A stretch of DNA of 64,000 nt from Pseudomonas guariconensis (GTDB taxonomy: Bacteria > Pseudomonadota > Gammaproteobacteria > Pseudomonadales > Pseudomonadaceae). The first letter of the stretch is position 1, and the number at the start of each line of letters is the position of its first letter. Under the pieces are notes generated by a model. That model was given only the letters and a program-made list of their open reading frames with translations, ran no database searches and was not told where the DNA came from. A program made the translations under genes and the position numbers. Positions 36,405-45,100 of this stretch are shown piece after piece. The stretch covers positions 22,525-86,524 of the forward strand of contig NZ_JADLJL010000021.1 of NCBI RefSeq assembly GCF_015680235.1. Reading direction: 5' to 3'.

Positions 36405-37727
36405 TCAGTTGCCCTGGCGCGCCGGCACCTGCAACCAGACACGCAAGCCATCGCCAGGGTTTTCGAAGCGCAGGCTGCCGGCACAACGCTGGACGATGGC
36501 CTGGACGATCGCCAGCCCCAGGCCGCAGCCACCGCTCTGGTCGTGGCGCCAGAAGCGCTCGGTCAGGTGCTGCATGTCTTCCTCGGCGATTCCGGGCCCG
36601 TGGTCACGGACCATGAATCCCACTTGCCCATCGGCCATCTGCACTTCCAGTTCCACGGCAGCGTCACCGCCATGGCGCAAGGCGTTGTCCAGCAGGTTGC
36701 GCAAGGCTGCCACCGCCAACGGCGCCGGCATGCCCAGATAGACACGCGTGGCCTCTTCCGGCAGGCGCACCACGATGCGCCTGTTATCCCCACCGCCGGC
36801 ATCCTGCACCGCCTGGCGGGCCACCTGCTCGGCGCTGCACTGCACGCCGTCGTCGAACGACAGGCTGCCCTCCACCCGCGCCAGCATCAGCAACTGCTCC
36901 AGGGTGCGGTGCATGCGGTCGGTACCCTGCTCGGCGTGTTCCAGCGCCTGCTCGCGCACCGCGCCGTCGGTCATGCGGGCTACCTGCAGGTGAGTCTTGA
37001 TCGCGGTCAGCGGGCTGCGCAGTTCATGGGCGGCGTCGTCGGTGAGGCGGCGCTCGCGCTCGATGGTCTGGGCGATGCGAAGGAACAACTGGTTCTGGGT
37101 TTCGAGCAGCGGCTGCAGTTCGCTGGGCATGCCTGCCACCTGCAACGGCTCGACGCTGTCGGCGCGGCGCCGGCGCAGGGCGTCGCGCATCCGGTTGAGC
37201 GGCTCCAGGCCCTTGCCCACGCCGATCCACAACAAGCCCAGGCTGCCGAGCAAGGCCATCAACACCGGCGCCGAGGCGGCCAGCAGGATCGAGCGGTTGA
37301 GCGCCTCGCGCTCCTGGTGGCGGTCGGCGGTGGTGATCCGCACATCGCCGTGGTTATAGGTGAAGGTTCGCCAGAGCGCGCCGTCGATGGTCTGGTCACG
37401 GAAGCCGCTGCGCTGGTCGTCCATGGCGCCGTCGTGCTTGTGGTTGCTGGCCAGGATTTCGCCGCGCAGGGAACTGACCTGGCAGGCCATACCGTCCGGC
37501 ACGCTGAGCTGGTCGGCAGAAAAATGCGCATCCTCGCCCTTGCTCGCCAGCGGCTGCGGCAACTGCTCGATCAACCCGGCAACCATGCGTGCCGAGGCCA
37601 CTAGGCGCTGGTCGAGGGAAAACATCATCTGCTGGCGCAGGTCGCGCAGCATCCACGCAGCGGCCAGGGCCCAGATGATGACGAAGGCGATGCCGAGGAT
37701 CAGCGTCAGGCGCGCGCGCAGGCTCAT
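36405..37727 (-). CDS. dsbS: Sensor histidine kinase, DsbS-like (copper-sensing candidate)
   Basis: A 440-residue membrane kinase: helix 1 (about 9-27), a periplasmic sensor of about 135 residues, helix 2 (about 165-190), HAMP, the H-box LTDDAAHELRSPLTAIKTHL (His near 242) and ATPase motifs NLLDNALRHG, DHGPGIAEED and GCGLGLAIV. The sensor region contains one cysteine, at residue 82 (GMACQVSS). In P. aeruginosa DsbS a Cys82 has been reported to bind copper(I), as I recall, so the identity is attractive. Overlaps the regulator gene by four bases; divergent from dsbD-dsbE-dsbG. Confidence 0.85.
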   Translation of the reverse strand: MSLRARLTLILGIAFVIIWALAAAWMLRDLRQQMMFSLDQRLVASARMVAGLIEQLPQPLASKGEDAHFSADQLSVPDGMACQVSSLRGEILASNHKHDGAMDDQRSGFRDQTIDGALWRTFTYNHGDVRITTADRHQEREALNRSILLAASAPVLMALLGSLGLLWIGVGKGLEPLNRMRDALRRRRADSVEPLQVAGMPSELQPLLETQNQLFLRIAQTIERERRLTDDAAHELRSPLTAIKTHLQVARMTDGAVREQALEHAEQGTDRMHRTLEQLLMLARVEGSLSFDDGVQCSAEQVARQAVQDAGGGDNRRIVVRLPEEATRVYLGMPAPLAVAALRNLLDNALRHGGDAAVELEVQMADGQVGFMVRDHGPGIAEEDMQHLTERFWRHDQSGGCGLGLAIVQAIVQRCAGSLRFENPGDGLRVWLQVPARQGN

Positions 37728-38407
37728 GGCGTGGTGCCCTGCGGGGCCTGGGCCGGGCCAAGGCGGTAGCCCAGGCCGCGGACGGTCTCGACGATGCTGT
37801 TGCCCAGCTTGCGCCGCAAATGGTGGATGTGGACGTTCAAGGCGTTGCTCTCGACTTCGTCGCTGAAACCGTACACGCAGTCCTTGAGCTGCTCGCTGGA
37901 CAGCACCCGCCCGGGGTTCTGCAGCAATGCCTGAAGCAGCGCCTGTTCACGGCGCGACAGGTCCACGGCCTGGCCTGCCAAGGTGGCCTCGCAACTGCTC
38001 GGGTCGTAGCGCAGCGGGCCATGCTCGATGACATTCACCGCCCGCCCGGCCACGCGGCGCAGCAGCGTGTGCAGGCGGGCGGCGAGCTCACGCAGGTCGA
38101 ACGGCTTGAGCAAGTAGTCGTCGGCCCCGGCCTGCAACCCGTCGACCCGGTCGGTGACCGCATCGCGGGCGGTGAGCACCAGCACCGGCAGCGTCACGCC
38201 CTGCTGGCGCAGGCGGCGCAACAGCTTCAGGCCGTCTTCGTCGGGCAGGCCGAGATCGAGGATCATCACGTCGAACTGCGCGGCCTGCAGCAAGGCTTGG
38301 GCAGCCGAGGCGCTGGCCACCCGGTCGATAGTCAGGCCCTGGGCAGTGAGGCCGGCGCAGATGCCGCTGGCGATCAGGTCGTCGTCCTCGCAGAGCAGTA
38401 CGTGCAT
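37724..38407 (-). CDS. dsbR: OmpR-family response regulator, DsbR-like
   Basis: A 227-residue regulator with a complete receiver (acidic triad EDDD at 7-10, phospho-acceptor in VMILDLGLPDEDG near 51, Lys in LLKPFD near 101) and a winged-helix DNA-binding domain (about 130-220, NALNVHIHHLRRKLG). First gene of the pair with the sensor kinase, joined by an ATGA overlap. Its likely operator is the GGTTAA-N5-GGTTAA repeat in the divergent region. Confidence 0.88.
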   Translation of the reverse strand: MHVLLCEDDDLIASGICAGLTAQGLTIDRVASASAAQALLQAAQFDVMILDLGLPDEDGLKLLRRLRQQGVTLPVLVLTARDAVTDRVDGLQAGADDYLLKPFDLRELAARLHTLLRRVAGRAVNVIEHGPLRYDPSSCEATLAGQAVDLSRREQALLQALLQNPGRVLSSEQLKDCVYGFSDEVESNALNVHIHHLRRKLGNSIVETVRGLGYRLGPAQAPQGTTP

Positions 38408-38489
38408 GAGAGGGTCTCCGGTGGTGATGCGGGTGTTTATTGCACGCTCAGGGGATTAAGGGGGGATTATGACGTGTTCTGGCTGCCAG

Positions 38490-38575
38490 CGGGTTATGCA
38501 GAGCTGCGCTGTCGCGCAGAGAACAAATGGCCGGGGCGGCCTCTGTGGGAGCGGGCTGGTCCCGCGATTGGCGTG
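38490..38575. repeat. Partial composite/REP repeat
   Basis: Contains GAGCTGCGCTGTCGCGCAGAGAACAA and TGTGGGAGCGGGCTGGTCCC, parts of the composite repeat described at 36246, without its first segment. It separates the dsbR start from the dsb operon operator. Confidence 0.7.
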
Positions 38576-38632
38576 CCTATAGGGCTTGCGCCGCTTTGCG
38601 GATACCGGTCGATCTTACCGTGCCTAATCGAC

Positions 38633-38649
38633 GGTTAACCTTGGGTTAA
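38633..38649. promoter_or_regulatory. Direct hexamer repeat, candidate DsbR operator
   Basis: GGTTAA (38633-38638), five bases, GGTTAA (38644-38649). Two identical half-sites 11 bases apart are typical for OmpR-family dimers. It lies 50 bases upstream of the dsbD start. Confidence 0.68.
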
Positions 38650-38698
38650 TCGTCCCAGGCCAGCATGGCCTCATTCCATGCATTGCCAAGGCGAAGAC

Positions 38699-40411
38699 AT
38701 GCGCGTCCTCCTGCTCTTCCTGACATTCCTCCTGGCGGGGCCTCTGCAGGCCAACCCCTTCGAGACCAAGCCCGACTTCCTGCCGGTCAACGAGGCCTTC
38801 GTCCTCTCCCATGACCGCCTGCCCGATGGCCAACTGCGCCTGTACTTCCAGATCAAGGATGGCTACTACCTCTACCAGAAGCGCTTGAAGTTCGATGGCC
38901 TTGCAGCTGACCACCACCCGTCCCTGCCTGCCGCCGAGAACCACCACGACGAATTCTTCGGCGACAGTGCGGTCTACCGCCACCAGCTCGAGTTGCTGAT
39001 ACCGGCAGGCGCCCAAGGCCAGTTGCGCCTGGGCTGGCAGGGCTGCGCCGACGCTGGCCTGTGCTACCCACCCCAGACCACCGCCATCGACCTCGGCGGT
39101 CAGGCCGCGCCCGTTGCCGAGCTGGCCAGCGACCAAGCGCTGGCCAGCGGCCTGCAACAGGCCAGCCTGGCCTGGAGCCTGGCGGCCTTCTTCGGCCTGG
39201 GCCTACTGCTGGCCTTTACGCCCTGCTCCTTGCCGATGTTGCCGATTCTCGCCGGGCTGGTGCTGGGCAATGGCGCCAGCGCCCGCCGCGGCTGGCTGCT
39301 GGCCGGGGTCTATGTACTGAGCATGGCCCTGGTGTACGCCGCCCTCGGCGTGGTCGCCGCCCTGCTCGGTGCCAGCCTGCAGGCCTGGCTGCAACAACCC
39401 TGGCTGCTGGGTAGCCTGGCGGGTTTGTTCGTGATCCTTGCCCTGCCGATGTTCGGCGCCTTCGAGTTGCAACTGCCCTCGGCCCTGCGCGACCGCCTCG
39501 ACCGGGCCGGCCAGGGCACCCGTGGCGGCAATGTGTATGGCGCGGCCTTGCTCGGTGCGCTGTCGGGCCTGCTCATGGGCCCCTGCATGACAGCACCGTT
39601 GGCCGGAGCCCTGCTGTACATCGCCCAGAGCGGCGACGTGCTGCAGGGTGCGTTGGTGCTGTTCAGCCTGGGCCTGGGCATGGGCGCACCTTTGCTGTTG
39701 CTGGTCACCGTCGGCAACCGCTACCTGCCGCGCCCGGGTGCCTGGATGAACCGGGTCAAGGGCCTGTTCGGCTTCGTCTTCCTGGCCATGGCCCTGTACA
39801 CCCTGCGCAGCCTGTTGCCAGCCCCGTTGCTGCTGGCCCTGTGCGGCGCCTGGCTGATCGCCCTGGCCTGGGCGGCCTGGCCTGCCCTGCAGCGCCTGCC
39901 GGCCTTGCGCGCGGTGCCGCTGCTCGGCGCGCTCTGGGGTGGCCTGCTGCTGGTCGGCGCGGCAGCCGGTGGCGATGACCTCTGGCAACCCTTGCACCCT
40001 TTCGCCGGGAGCGGCACGCCAAGCGCGACGGCCAAGGCCGACGAGGCCTTCGTCACGGTCAGCCAGCCCCAGGATCTGCAACGTGAGCTGGACGCGGCCA
40101 AGGCACGTGGCCAATGGGTGATGCTGGACTACTATGCCGACTGGTGCGTGTCGTGCAAAGTGATGGAAAAGCAGGTGTTCGCCCGCCCTGATGTCCTCGC
40201 TGGCCTTGCCGGGGTACACCTGGTACGCCTGGACGTCACCGCCGATACACCCGCCAGCCGCGAATTGCTGCAACGCTACCAGGTGCCAGGCCCGCCCAGC
40301 CTGATCTGGATCGGCCCGGAAGGCGACGAGCGCCGTGCCAGGCGCATCACCGGCGAGGTAGACGCTGCCGCATTCCAACGACACTGGGCCCAGACCAGGA
40401 GCCAAGGCTGA
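38699..40411 (+). CDS. dsbD: Thiol:disulfide interchange protein DsbD (DsbD2-like)
   Basis: A 570-residue inner-membrane reductant carrier. After a signal peptide (MRVLLLFLTFLLAGPLQA) come the N-terminal periplasmic domain with its cysteine pair (GWQGCADAGLCYPPQ), eight membrane helices with the redox cysteines in FTPCSLPMLPIL and LLMGPCMTAPLAG, and a C-terminal thioredoxin domain with YADWCVSCKVM. It moves electrons from cytoplasmic thioredoxin to periplasmic DsbE/DsbG. Start at 38699 is supported by AAGG eight bases upstream; the next gene overlaps its stop. Confidence 0.94.
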   Translation: MRVLLLFLTFLLAGPLQANPFETKPDFLPVNEAFVLSHDRLPDGQLRLYFQIKDGYYLYQKRLKFDGLAADHHPSLPAAENHHDEFFGDSAVYRHQLELLIPAGAQGQLRLGWQGCADAGLCYPPQTTAIDLGGQAAPVAELASDQALASGLQQASLAWSLAAFFGLGLLLAFTPCSLPMLPILAGLVLGNGASARRGWLLAGVYVLSMALVYAALGVVAALLGASLQAWLQQPWLLGSLAGLFVILALPMFGAFELQLPSALRDRLDRAGQGTRGGNVYGAALLGALSGLLMGPCMTAPLAGALLYIAQSGDVLQGALVLFSLGLGMGAPLLLLVTVGNRYLPRPGAWMNRVKGLFGFVFLAMALYTLRSLLPAPLLLALCGAWLIALAWAAWPALQRLPALRAVPLLGALWGGLLLVGAAAGGDDLWQPLHPFAGSGTPSATAKADEAFVTVSQPQDLQRELDAAKARGQWVMLDYYADWCVSCKVMEKQVFARPDVLAGLAGVHLVRLDVTADTPASRELLQRYQVPGPPSLIWIGPEGDERRARRITGEVDAAAFQRHWAQTRSQG

Positions 40412-41247
40412 TGCTGAGCGTGACCCTGGGGCCGCTGACCATGGCCCTCAACCACCTGCTGTTGATCGCGGCCCTGTGCGTGGCCAGCGTGGTCGGCTGG
40501 TGGGTGGCCCGACGCGGTGGCGAAAACCCCGAGTCGGCGTTGTTCAACCTGTTCCTGCTGGGGCTGGTATGCGCCCGCCTCGGCTTCGTGGCGGCCTACT
40601 GGCCGATGTTCCGCGAAGAGCCGCTGCAGATCATCGACATCCGCGACGGCGGCTTCCTGCCCTGGGCCGGCCTGGTCGGCATCGTCGTCGGTGCCTTGTG
40701 GCAGTACCGGCGCCACCCTGGCCTGCGTCGCCCGCTGGGCTGGGCATTGTTCAGCGGTGCCGTGTTCTGGGGGCTGGCCAGCCTTGGCAGCCATCTGTAC
40801 AGCAAGGGCACCGAACTGCCGGCATTGAGCCTGCGCAACGCCGCCGGGCAATCCGTGGCTCTGCACACCTACCGTGGCAAGCCGCTGGTGATCAACATCT
40901 GGGCCACCTGGTGCCCACCCTGCCGCCGGGAGATGCCGGTGCTGCAACAGGCGCAAGATGACTACCCGCACGTGACCTTCCTGTTCGTCAACCAAGGCGA
41001 AACGCCGGAAAACGTCAGCACCTTCCTTGCCACCACGGGCCTGAGCCTGACCCACGTGCTGTTCGATGGCACCGGCCAGCTGGCCAAACAGGTCGGTTCC
41101 ATGGCCTTGCCCACCACCCTGTTCTACACCGCCGACGGGCGTTTGATCGGCAGCCACCTGGGCGAGCTGTCTCGCGCCAGCCTGCACCGCGCCCTGGAAC
41201 CTTTCGAGCAGGCCGCCGCGCCTGCCCCCGCCGCACAAGGAAACTGA
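40411..41247 (+). CDS. dsbE: TlpA/DsbE-like thioredoxin fused to an N-terminal multi-helix membrane domain
   Basis: A 278-residue protein. Residues about 5-125 hold four membrane helices whose loops (CARLGFVAAYW, IIDIRDGGFLPWAGLVGIVVG) resemble the layout of prolipoprotein diacylglyceryl transferase (Lgt). The C-terminal half is a periplasmic TlpA-type thioredoxin with NIWATWCPPCRREMP (C168-P-P-C171) and the cis-Pro loop SMALPTTLFY. The ATG overlaps the dsbD stop (TGATG). Probably receives electrons from DsbD. Confidence 0.9.
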   Translation: MLSVTLGPLTMALNHLLLIAALCVASVVGWWVARRGGENPESALFNLFLLGLVCARLGFVAAYWPMFREEPLQIIDIRDGGFLPWAGLVGIVVGALWQYRRHPGLRRPLGWALFSGAVFWGLASLGSHLYSKGTELPALSLRNAAGQSVALHTYRGKPLVINIWATWCPPCRREMPVLQQAQDDYPHVTFLFVNQGETPENVSTFLATTGLSLTHVLFDGTGQLAKQVGSMALPTTLFYTADGRLIGSHLGELSRASLHRALEPFEQAAAPAPAAQGN

Positions 41248-41248
41248 C

Positions 41249-42007
41249 ATGCGATTGAATGCCCTCCTGCCCTTGGCCCTCGGCCTGCTCGCCGCCCCCG
41301 CATTGCAGGCCGAGGAGCTGCCCAAGGCGATCCAGCAACTGCAAGCCAAAGGTGCCGAGATCAAGGGCAGCTTCGATGCACCCAATGGCCTCAAAGGCTA
41401 TGCCGCCGCCTACCAGAACAACGGTATCGCCCTGTACCTGACGCCCGATGGCAAGCACGTGCTGGTCGGCAGCCTGTTCGACGAACAGGGCAAGGACCTG
41501 AGCGCCGAACCGCTGGACAAACTGGTGTACACCCCGATGAGCAAGGCCATCTGGGCAAAGATGGAAAAGACCGCCTGGATCGCCGACGGCAAGGCCGACG
41601 CACCACGCACGGTGTACCTGTTCAGCGACCCCAACTGCCCGTATTGCAATATGTTCTGGCAGCAGGCGCGGCCTTGGGTCGAGTCGGGCAAGGTGCAGCT
41701 GCGCCACATCATGGTCGGCATCATCCGCGAAGACAGCCCTGGCAAGTCGGCGGCACTGCTGGCCGCCAAGGACCCAGCCAAGGCGCTGCAGCAACATGAG
41801 AAGGCCGGCAAGGCCAGTACCCTCAAGCCGCTGCAGAACATCCCCGAGGCAGTGCGCAAGCAACTGGAAGGCAACCTGGCGTTGATGGAGGAGATGGGCC
41901 TGGCAGCGACCCCGGCAATCTTCTACCAGGATGCGCAAGGCCGCCTGCAGAGCCAGCAAGGGGCACCGCGGCCGGAGATGCTGGGGCAGATCCTGGGCAA
42001 GCGCTGA
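41249..42007 (+). CDS. dsbG: Periplasmic disulfide isomerase/reductase DsbG-like
   Basis: A 252-residue exported protein (signal peptide about 1-21) with an N-terminal dimerisation region and a DsbA-type thioredoxin fold containing SDPNCPYCNMFW (C130-P-Y-C133) and the cis-Pro loop LAATPAIFY. CPYC is the DsbG/DsbC-type active site (DsbG usually CPYC, DsbC CGYC). Third gene of the dsbD-E-G operon; an AAGGAAAC site precedes the ATG. Confidence 0.92.
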   Translation: MRLNALLPLALGLLAAPALQAEELPKAIQQLQAKGAEIKGSFDAPNGLKGYAAAYQNNGIALYLTPDGKHVLVGSLFDEQGKDLSAEPLDKLVYTPMSKAIWAKMEKTAWIADGKADAPRTVYLFSDPNCPYCNMFWQQARPWVESGKVQLRHIMVGIIREDSPGKSAALLAAKDPAKALQQHEKAGKASTLKPLQNIPEAVRKQLEGNLALMEEMGLAATPAIFYQDAQGRLQSQQGAPRPEMLGQILGKR

Positions 42008-42048
42008 GGCTCGCCAGGAGATGCCTTGGGGCCTGGGGTGCCTGTAAT

Positions 42049-42076
42049 ATCGAGCGCCGCCCGCGCGGCGCTCGAT
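42049..42076. repeat. Palindrome family member, copy 3
   Basis: ATCGAGCGCCGC (42049-42060), a 4-base loop, GCGGCGCTCGAT (42065-42076). Identical 12-base core to copy 2. Lies between the convergent ends of dsbG and pvdL. Confidence 0.88.
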
Positions 42077-42102
42077 GCAACAGTCCCCGAAGTGCCTCTG
42101 TC

Positions 42103-45100
42103 TTACAGCGCCTCCAGCTCCGCCATCAGGTCACTGAGCCGGTCGACCTTGTCGTCATCCAGCGCGCGCCCCTCCAGCGCACGCACATAATCGGCCAATG
42201 CCTCCACCGTGCTGCACTCGAACATCGCCCGCAGCGGTACATTCAACTGCAACTGCTTCTGCACCCGCGAAGCGATCTGAGTGGCCAGCAATGAATGCCC
42301 GCCCAACTCGAAGAAGTTGTCGCGCACCCCGACCCGTTCGGCCTTGAGCACATCGGCCCAGATCCCGGCCAGGGTTTGCTCCAGCGCGTCACGCGGCGCC
42401 AGGTAGGCCAGGCGGTGCTGGCTGCCGATGTCGATGGCCGGCAGGGCCTTGCGGTCGAGCTTGCCGTTGGCGTTGTGCGGCAGGCTGTCGAGCCAGGCCC
42501 AGTGCAGCGGTACCATGTACTCCGGAAGTTCCGCGCGCAGGCGTTGCTTGAGCTGCTCCAGCAGCGCAGCGTCAGCCGTGACATGCGGGTGCGCCACCAG
42601 GTAGCCCACCAGGTGCTTGCCGTTGGCCCCCTCTTGCACACCTACCGCCGCGTCGCGGACCTCGGCCTGCTCGTGCAGGCGCGCCTCGATCTCGCCCAGC
42701 TCGATCCGGTAGCCACGGATCTTCACCTGGTGGTCGATACGGCCCACGTATTCGAGCACGCCGTCGGCGCGGCGCCTGGCCAGGTCACCACTGCGGTACA
42801 GGCGCTCGCCCGGCTCGCCGTAGGGATGCGGCACGAACGCCAGCGCGGTGCGCACCGGGTCGCCCACATACCCGCGCCCAACACCGGTCCCGGCGACGCA
42901 CAGCTCACCGACCGCCCCCACCGGCACCAGCCTCTGGGCCTCATCGAGCAGGTACAGGCGGTTGTTGTCGGTCGGCATGCCGATCGGCAGGTAGCTGCCC
43001 TGGGTGGACGCCGCATCGACCCGGAAGAACGCCACATCGTCCGAACATTCCGCCGGGCCGTAGGCGTTGACCAGACCGATACCCGGATAGCGCTGCAGCC
43101 ATTGGGCAGCCAGCTCGGGGGGCATGGCTTCGCCGGTCGGCAGCATCCAGCGCAGGTTGCCCAGATTTCGCGGTTCGTCGGCCAGCATGCCCTGGATCAA
43201 CGACGGCACGCTCTCCAGCACCGTGATACCAGTGGCCTGTACGTGTGCCAGCAACCCTTGCGGGTCATGGGCGATGCTGTTCGGCACGATCTCCACCCGA
43301 GCACCGAACAGCGGCGCGGCAAGGAACTGCCAGACCGAGATGTCGAAGCTCTGGGAGGCCGTCTGGGCGATCACGTCCTGCGCGTCGAGCTCAAGGTACG
43401 GCACCTTGCTCAACTGGTTGTTGAGCATGCCGCGCTGCTCGACCATCACGCCTTTGGGCAGGCCGGTGGAGCCGGAGGTGTAGATCACGTATGCCAAGTT
43501 GTCCGGCGCGCTGTGGATGCCCAGGTTGTGGCTGGCGACCTGGCTAGATTGCACCTGCTCCCAGACCAGCAACTGCGGGCGCACCGCACCACCGATCTCG
43601 TCCAGCAACTGGCGCGCCTGCTCGGCACAGGCGGCCGAACACACCAGCACTGGCGTGCGGCTGAGCTCGATGATGCGTTGCAGGCGCGCCGAGGGCAGGC
43701 CTGGGTCCAGCGGCAAGTAGCCGGCGCCTGCCTTGAAGCTGCCGACGATCATGCCCAGCAGCGCCAGGCCCCGCTCCGCCAGCAACGCCACCGGCTGGTC
43801 GACGCCCACGCCGGCTGCCACCAAGGCATGGCCCAGGCGATTGGCGGCAAGGTTCAGCCCGGCATAGTCGTAGCTTGCGTCCAGGCAGCGGGCAACGGTG
43901 CGCTGCGGGTGCGCCGCGACGTGCGCCTCGAACAGCGCCACGTAGCTCTGCTCCAGCGGGTAGGCCTGCTCGGTGCGGTTGCAATCCTCCAGCAGGAAGC
44001 GCTGTTCGCGCAGGCCAAGCAGCGCCAGCTCGGCCACCTCGCCATCGAACCCGTCCACCAGCGCCAGCAGCAGGCGCTTGAAGTCGGCCAGCAGGCGCTC
44101 GACGGTCGGGAAGTCGAAGTAGCGTTGGTCGAACGACAGGTGCAGGCCCAGGTCGTCGCCGGGGTAGCACACTGCGGTCAACGGGAAGTTGGTGTGGGTG
44201 CGGCCTGAGTCGGAGCTGGCATTGAGGTGCTGGGCATGGTCCAGCACCGCGGTTTCCACCGGCGCGTTCTCGAACACGAACAGGCTGTCGAACAACGGCT
44301 GGCCCTTAGGCAGCTCGCTGCATTCCTGGATCGCCACCAACGGCAGGTATTCATGCTCGCGCAGCTCCATGTTGCGCGCCAGCAGGCCTTGCAGCCACTG
44401 GTGCACGCTCTGGCGCTGGCCCAGTTCGGGCAGTTGCACACGCAAGGCGACGCTGTTGATGAACAGCCCAACGGTGCGCTGCATCTGTGGCAGGCTCACC
44501 GGGCGCCCGGCCACGGTGACGCCGAAGACCACGTCGCGCTCGCCGCTGTAACTGGCCAAGACCAAGGCCCAGGCCGCCTGGACGAAGGTGTTGACGGTCA
44601 GTTGATGGGCCTGGGCCAGCTCGCGCAGCCGCACGCCGTCGGGCGCATCCAGGCGGGTATGGCAGTCGCCGACGACCATGCCATCACCGGCGTGGTCATG
44701 GCGCAGCGGCCGGTCGCTCGGGATGGCCGTGGCACGCTCGAAGCCGGCCAGGTTGCGCTGCCACCACTGACGCGCCTCGTTCAGGTCCTGGCGCTGCAGC
44801 CAGCCGATGTAGTCGCGGTAGCGTGGCGGCACCGGCAACTGCGCCTGGCGGCCTTCGCCAAGGGCCTGGTAGATCTCGAAGAAATCGTTCATCAGCAACG
44901 AGCGACACCAGGCATCGATGAGGATGTGGTGGTTGCTCATCATGAACCAGTAGCGCGCATCGGCCACCCGCACCAGGCGCAGGTGGAAGGGCGCCTCGCG
45001 CAGCAGGTCGAAGCCGGCTTCGCGCTCCTGCTTGTGCAAGGCCTGCAGGCGCGCCTCCTGCGCAGGCGTATCCAGGCCGCGCCAGTCCTGATAGTCGACC

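Noticed and set aside
38408..38698. A PvdS box for the dsbD-dsbE-dsbG operon
   Set aside because: No TAAAT/TAATT with 16-17 bases to CGT was found; the dsb genes are probably under the DsbRS-like system only.
42103..42400. Loss of a thioesterase domain from the NRPS
   Set aside because: PvdL normally ends in a carrier domain and hands the peptide to the next synthetase; absence of TE is expected.
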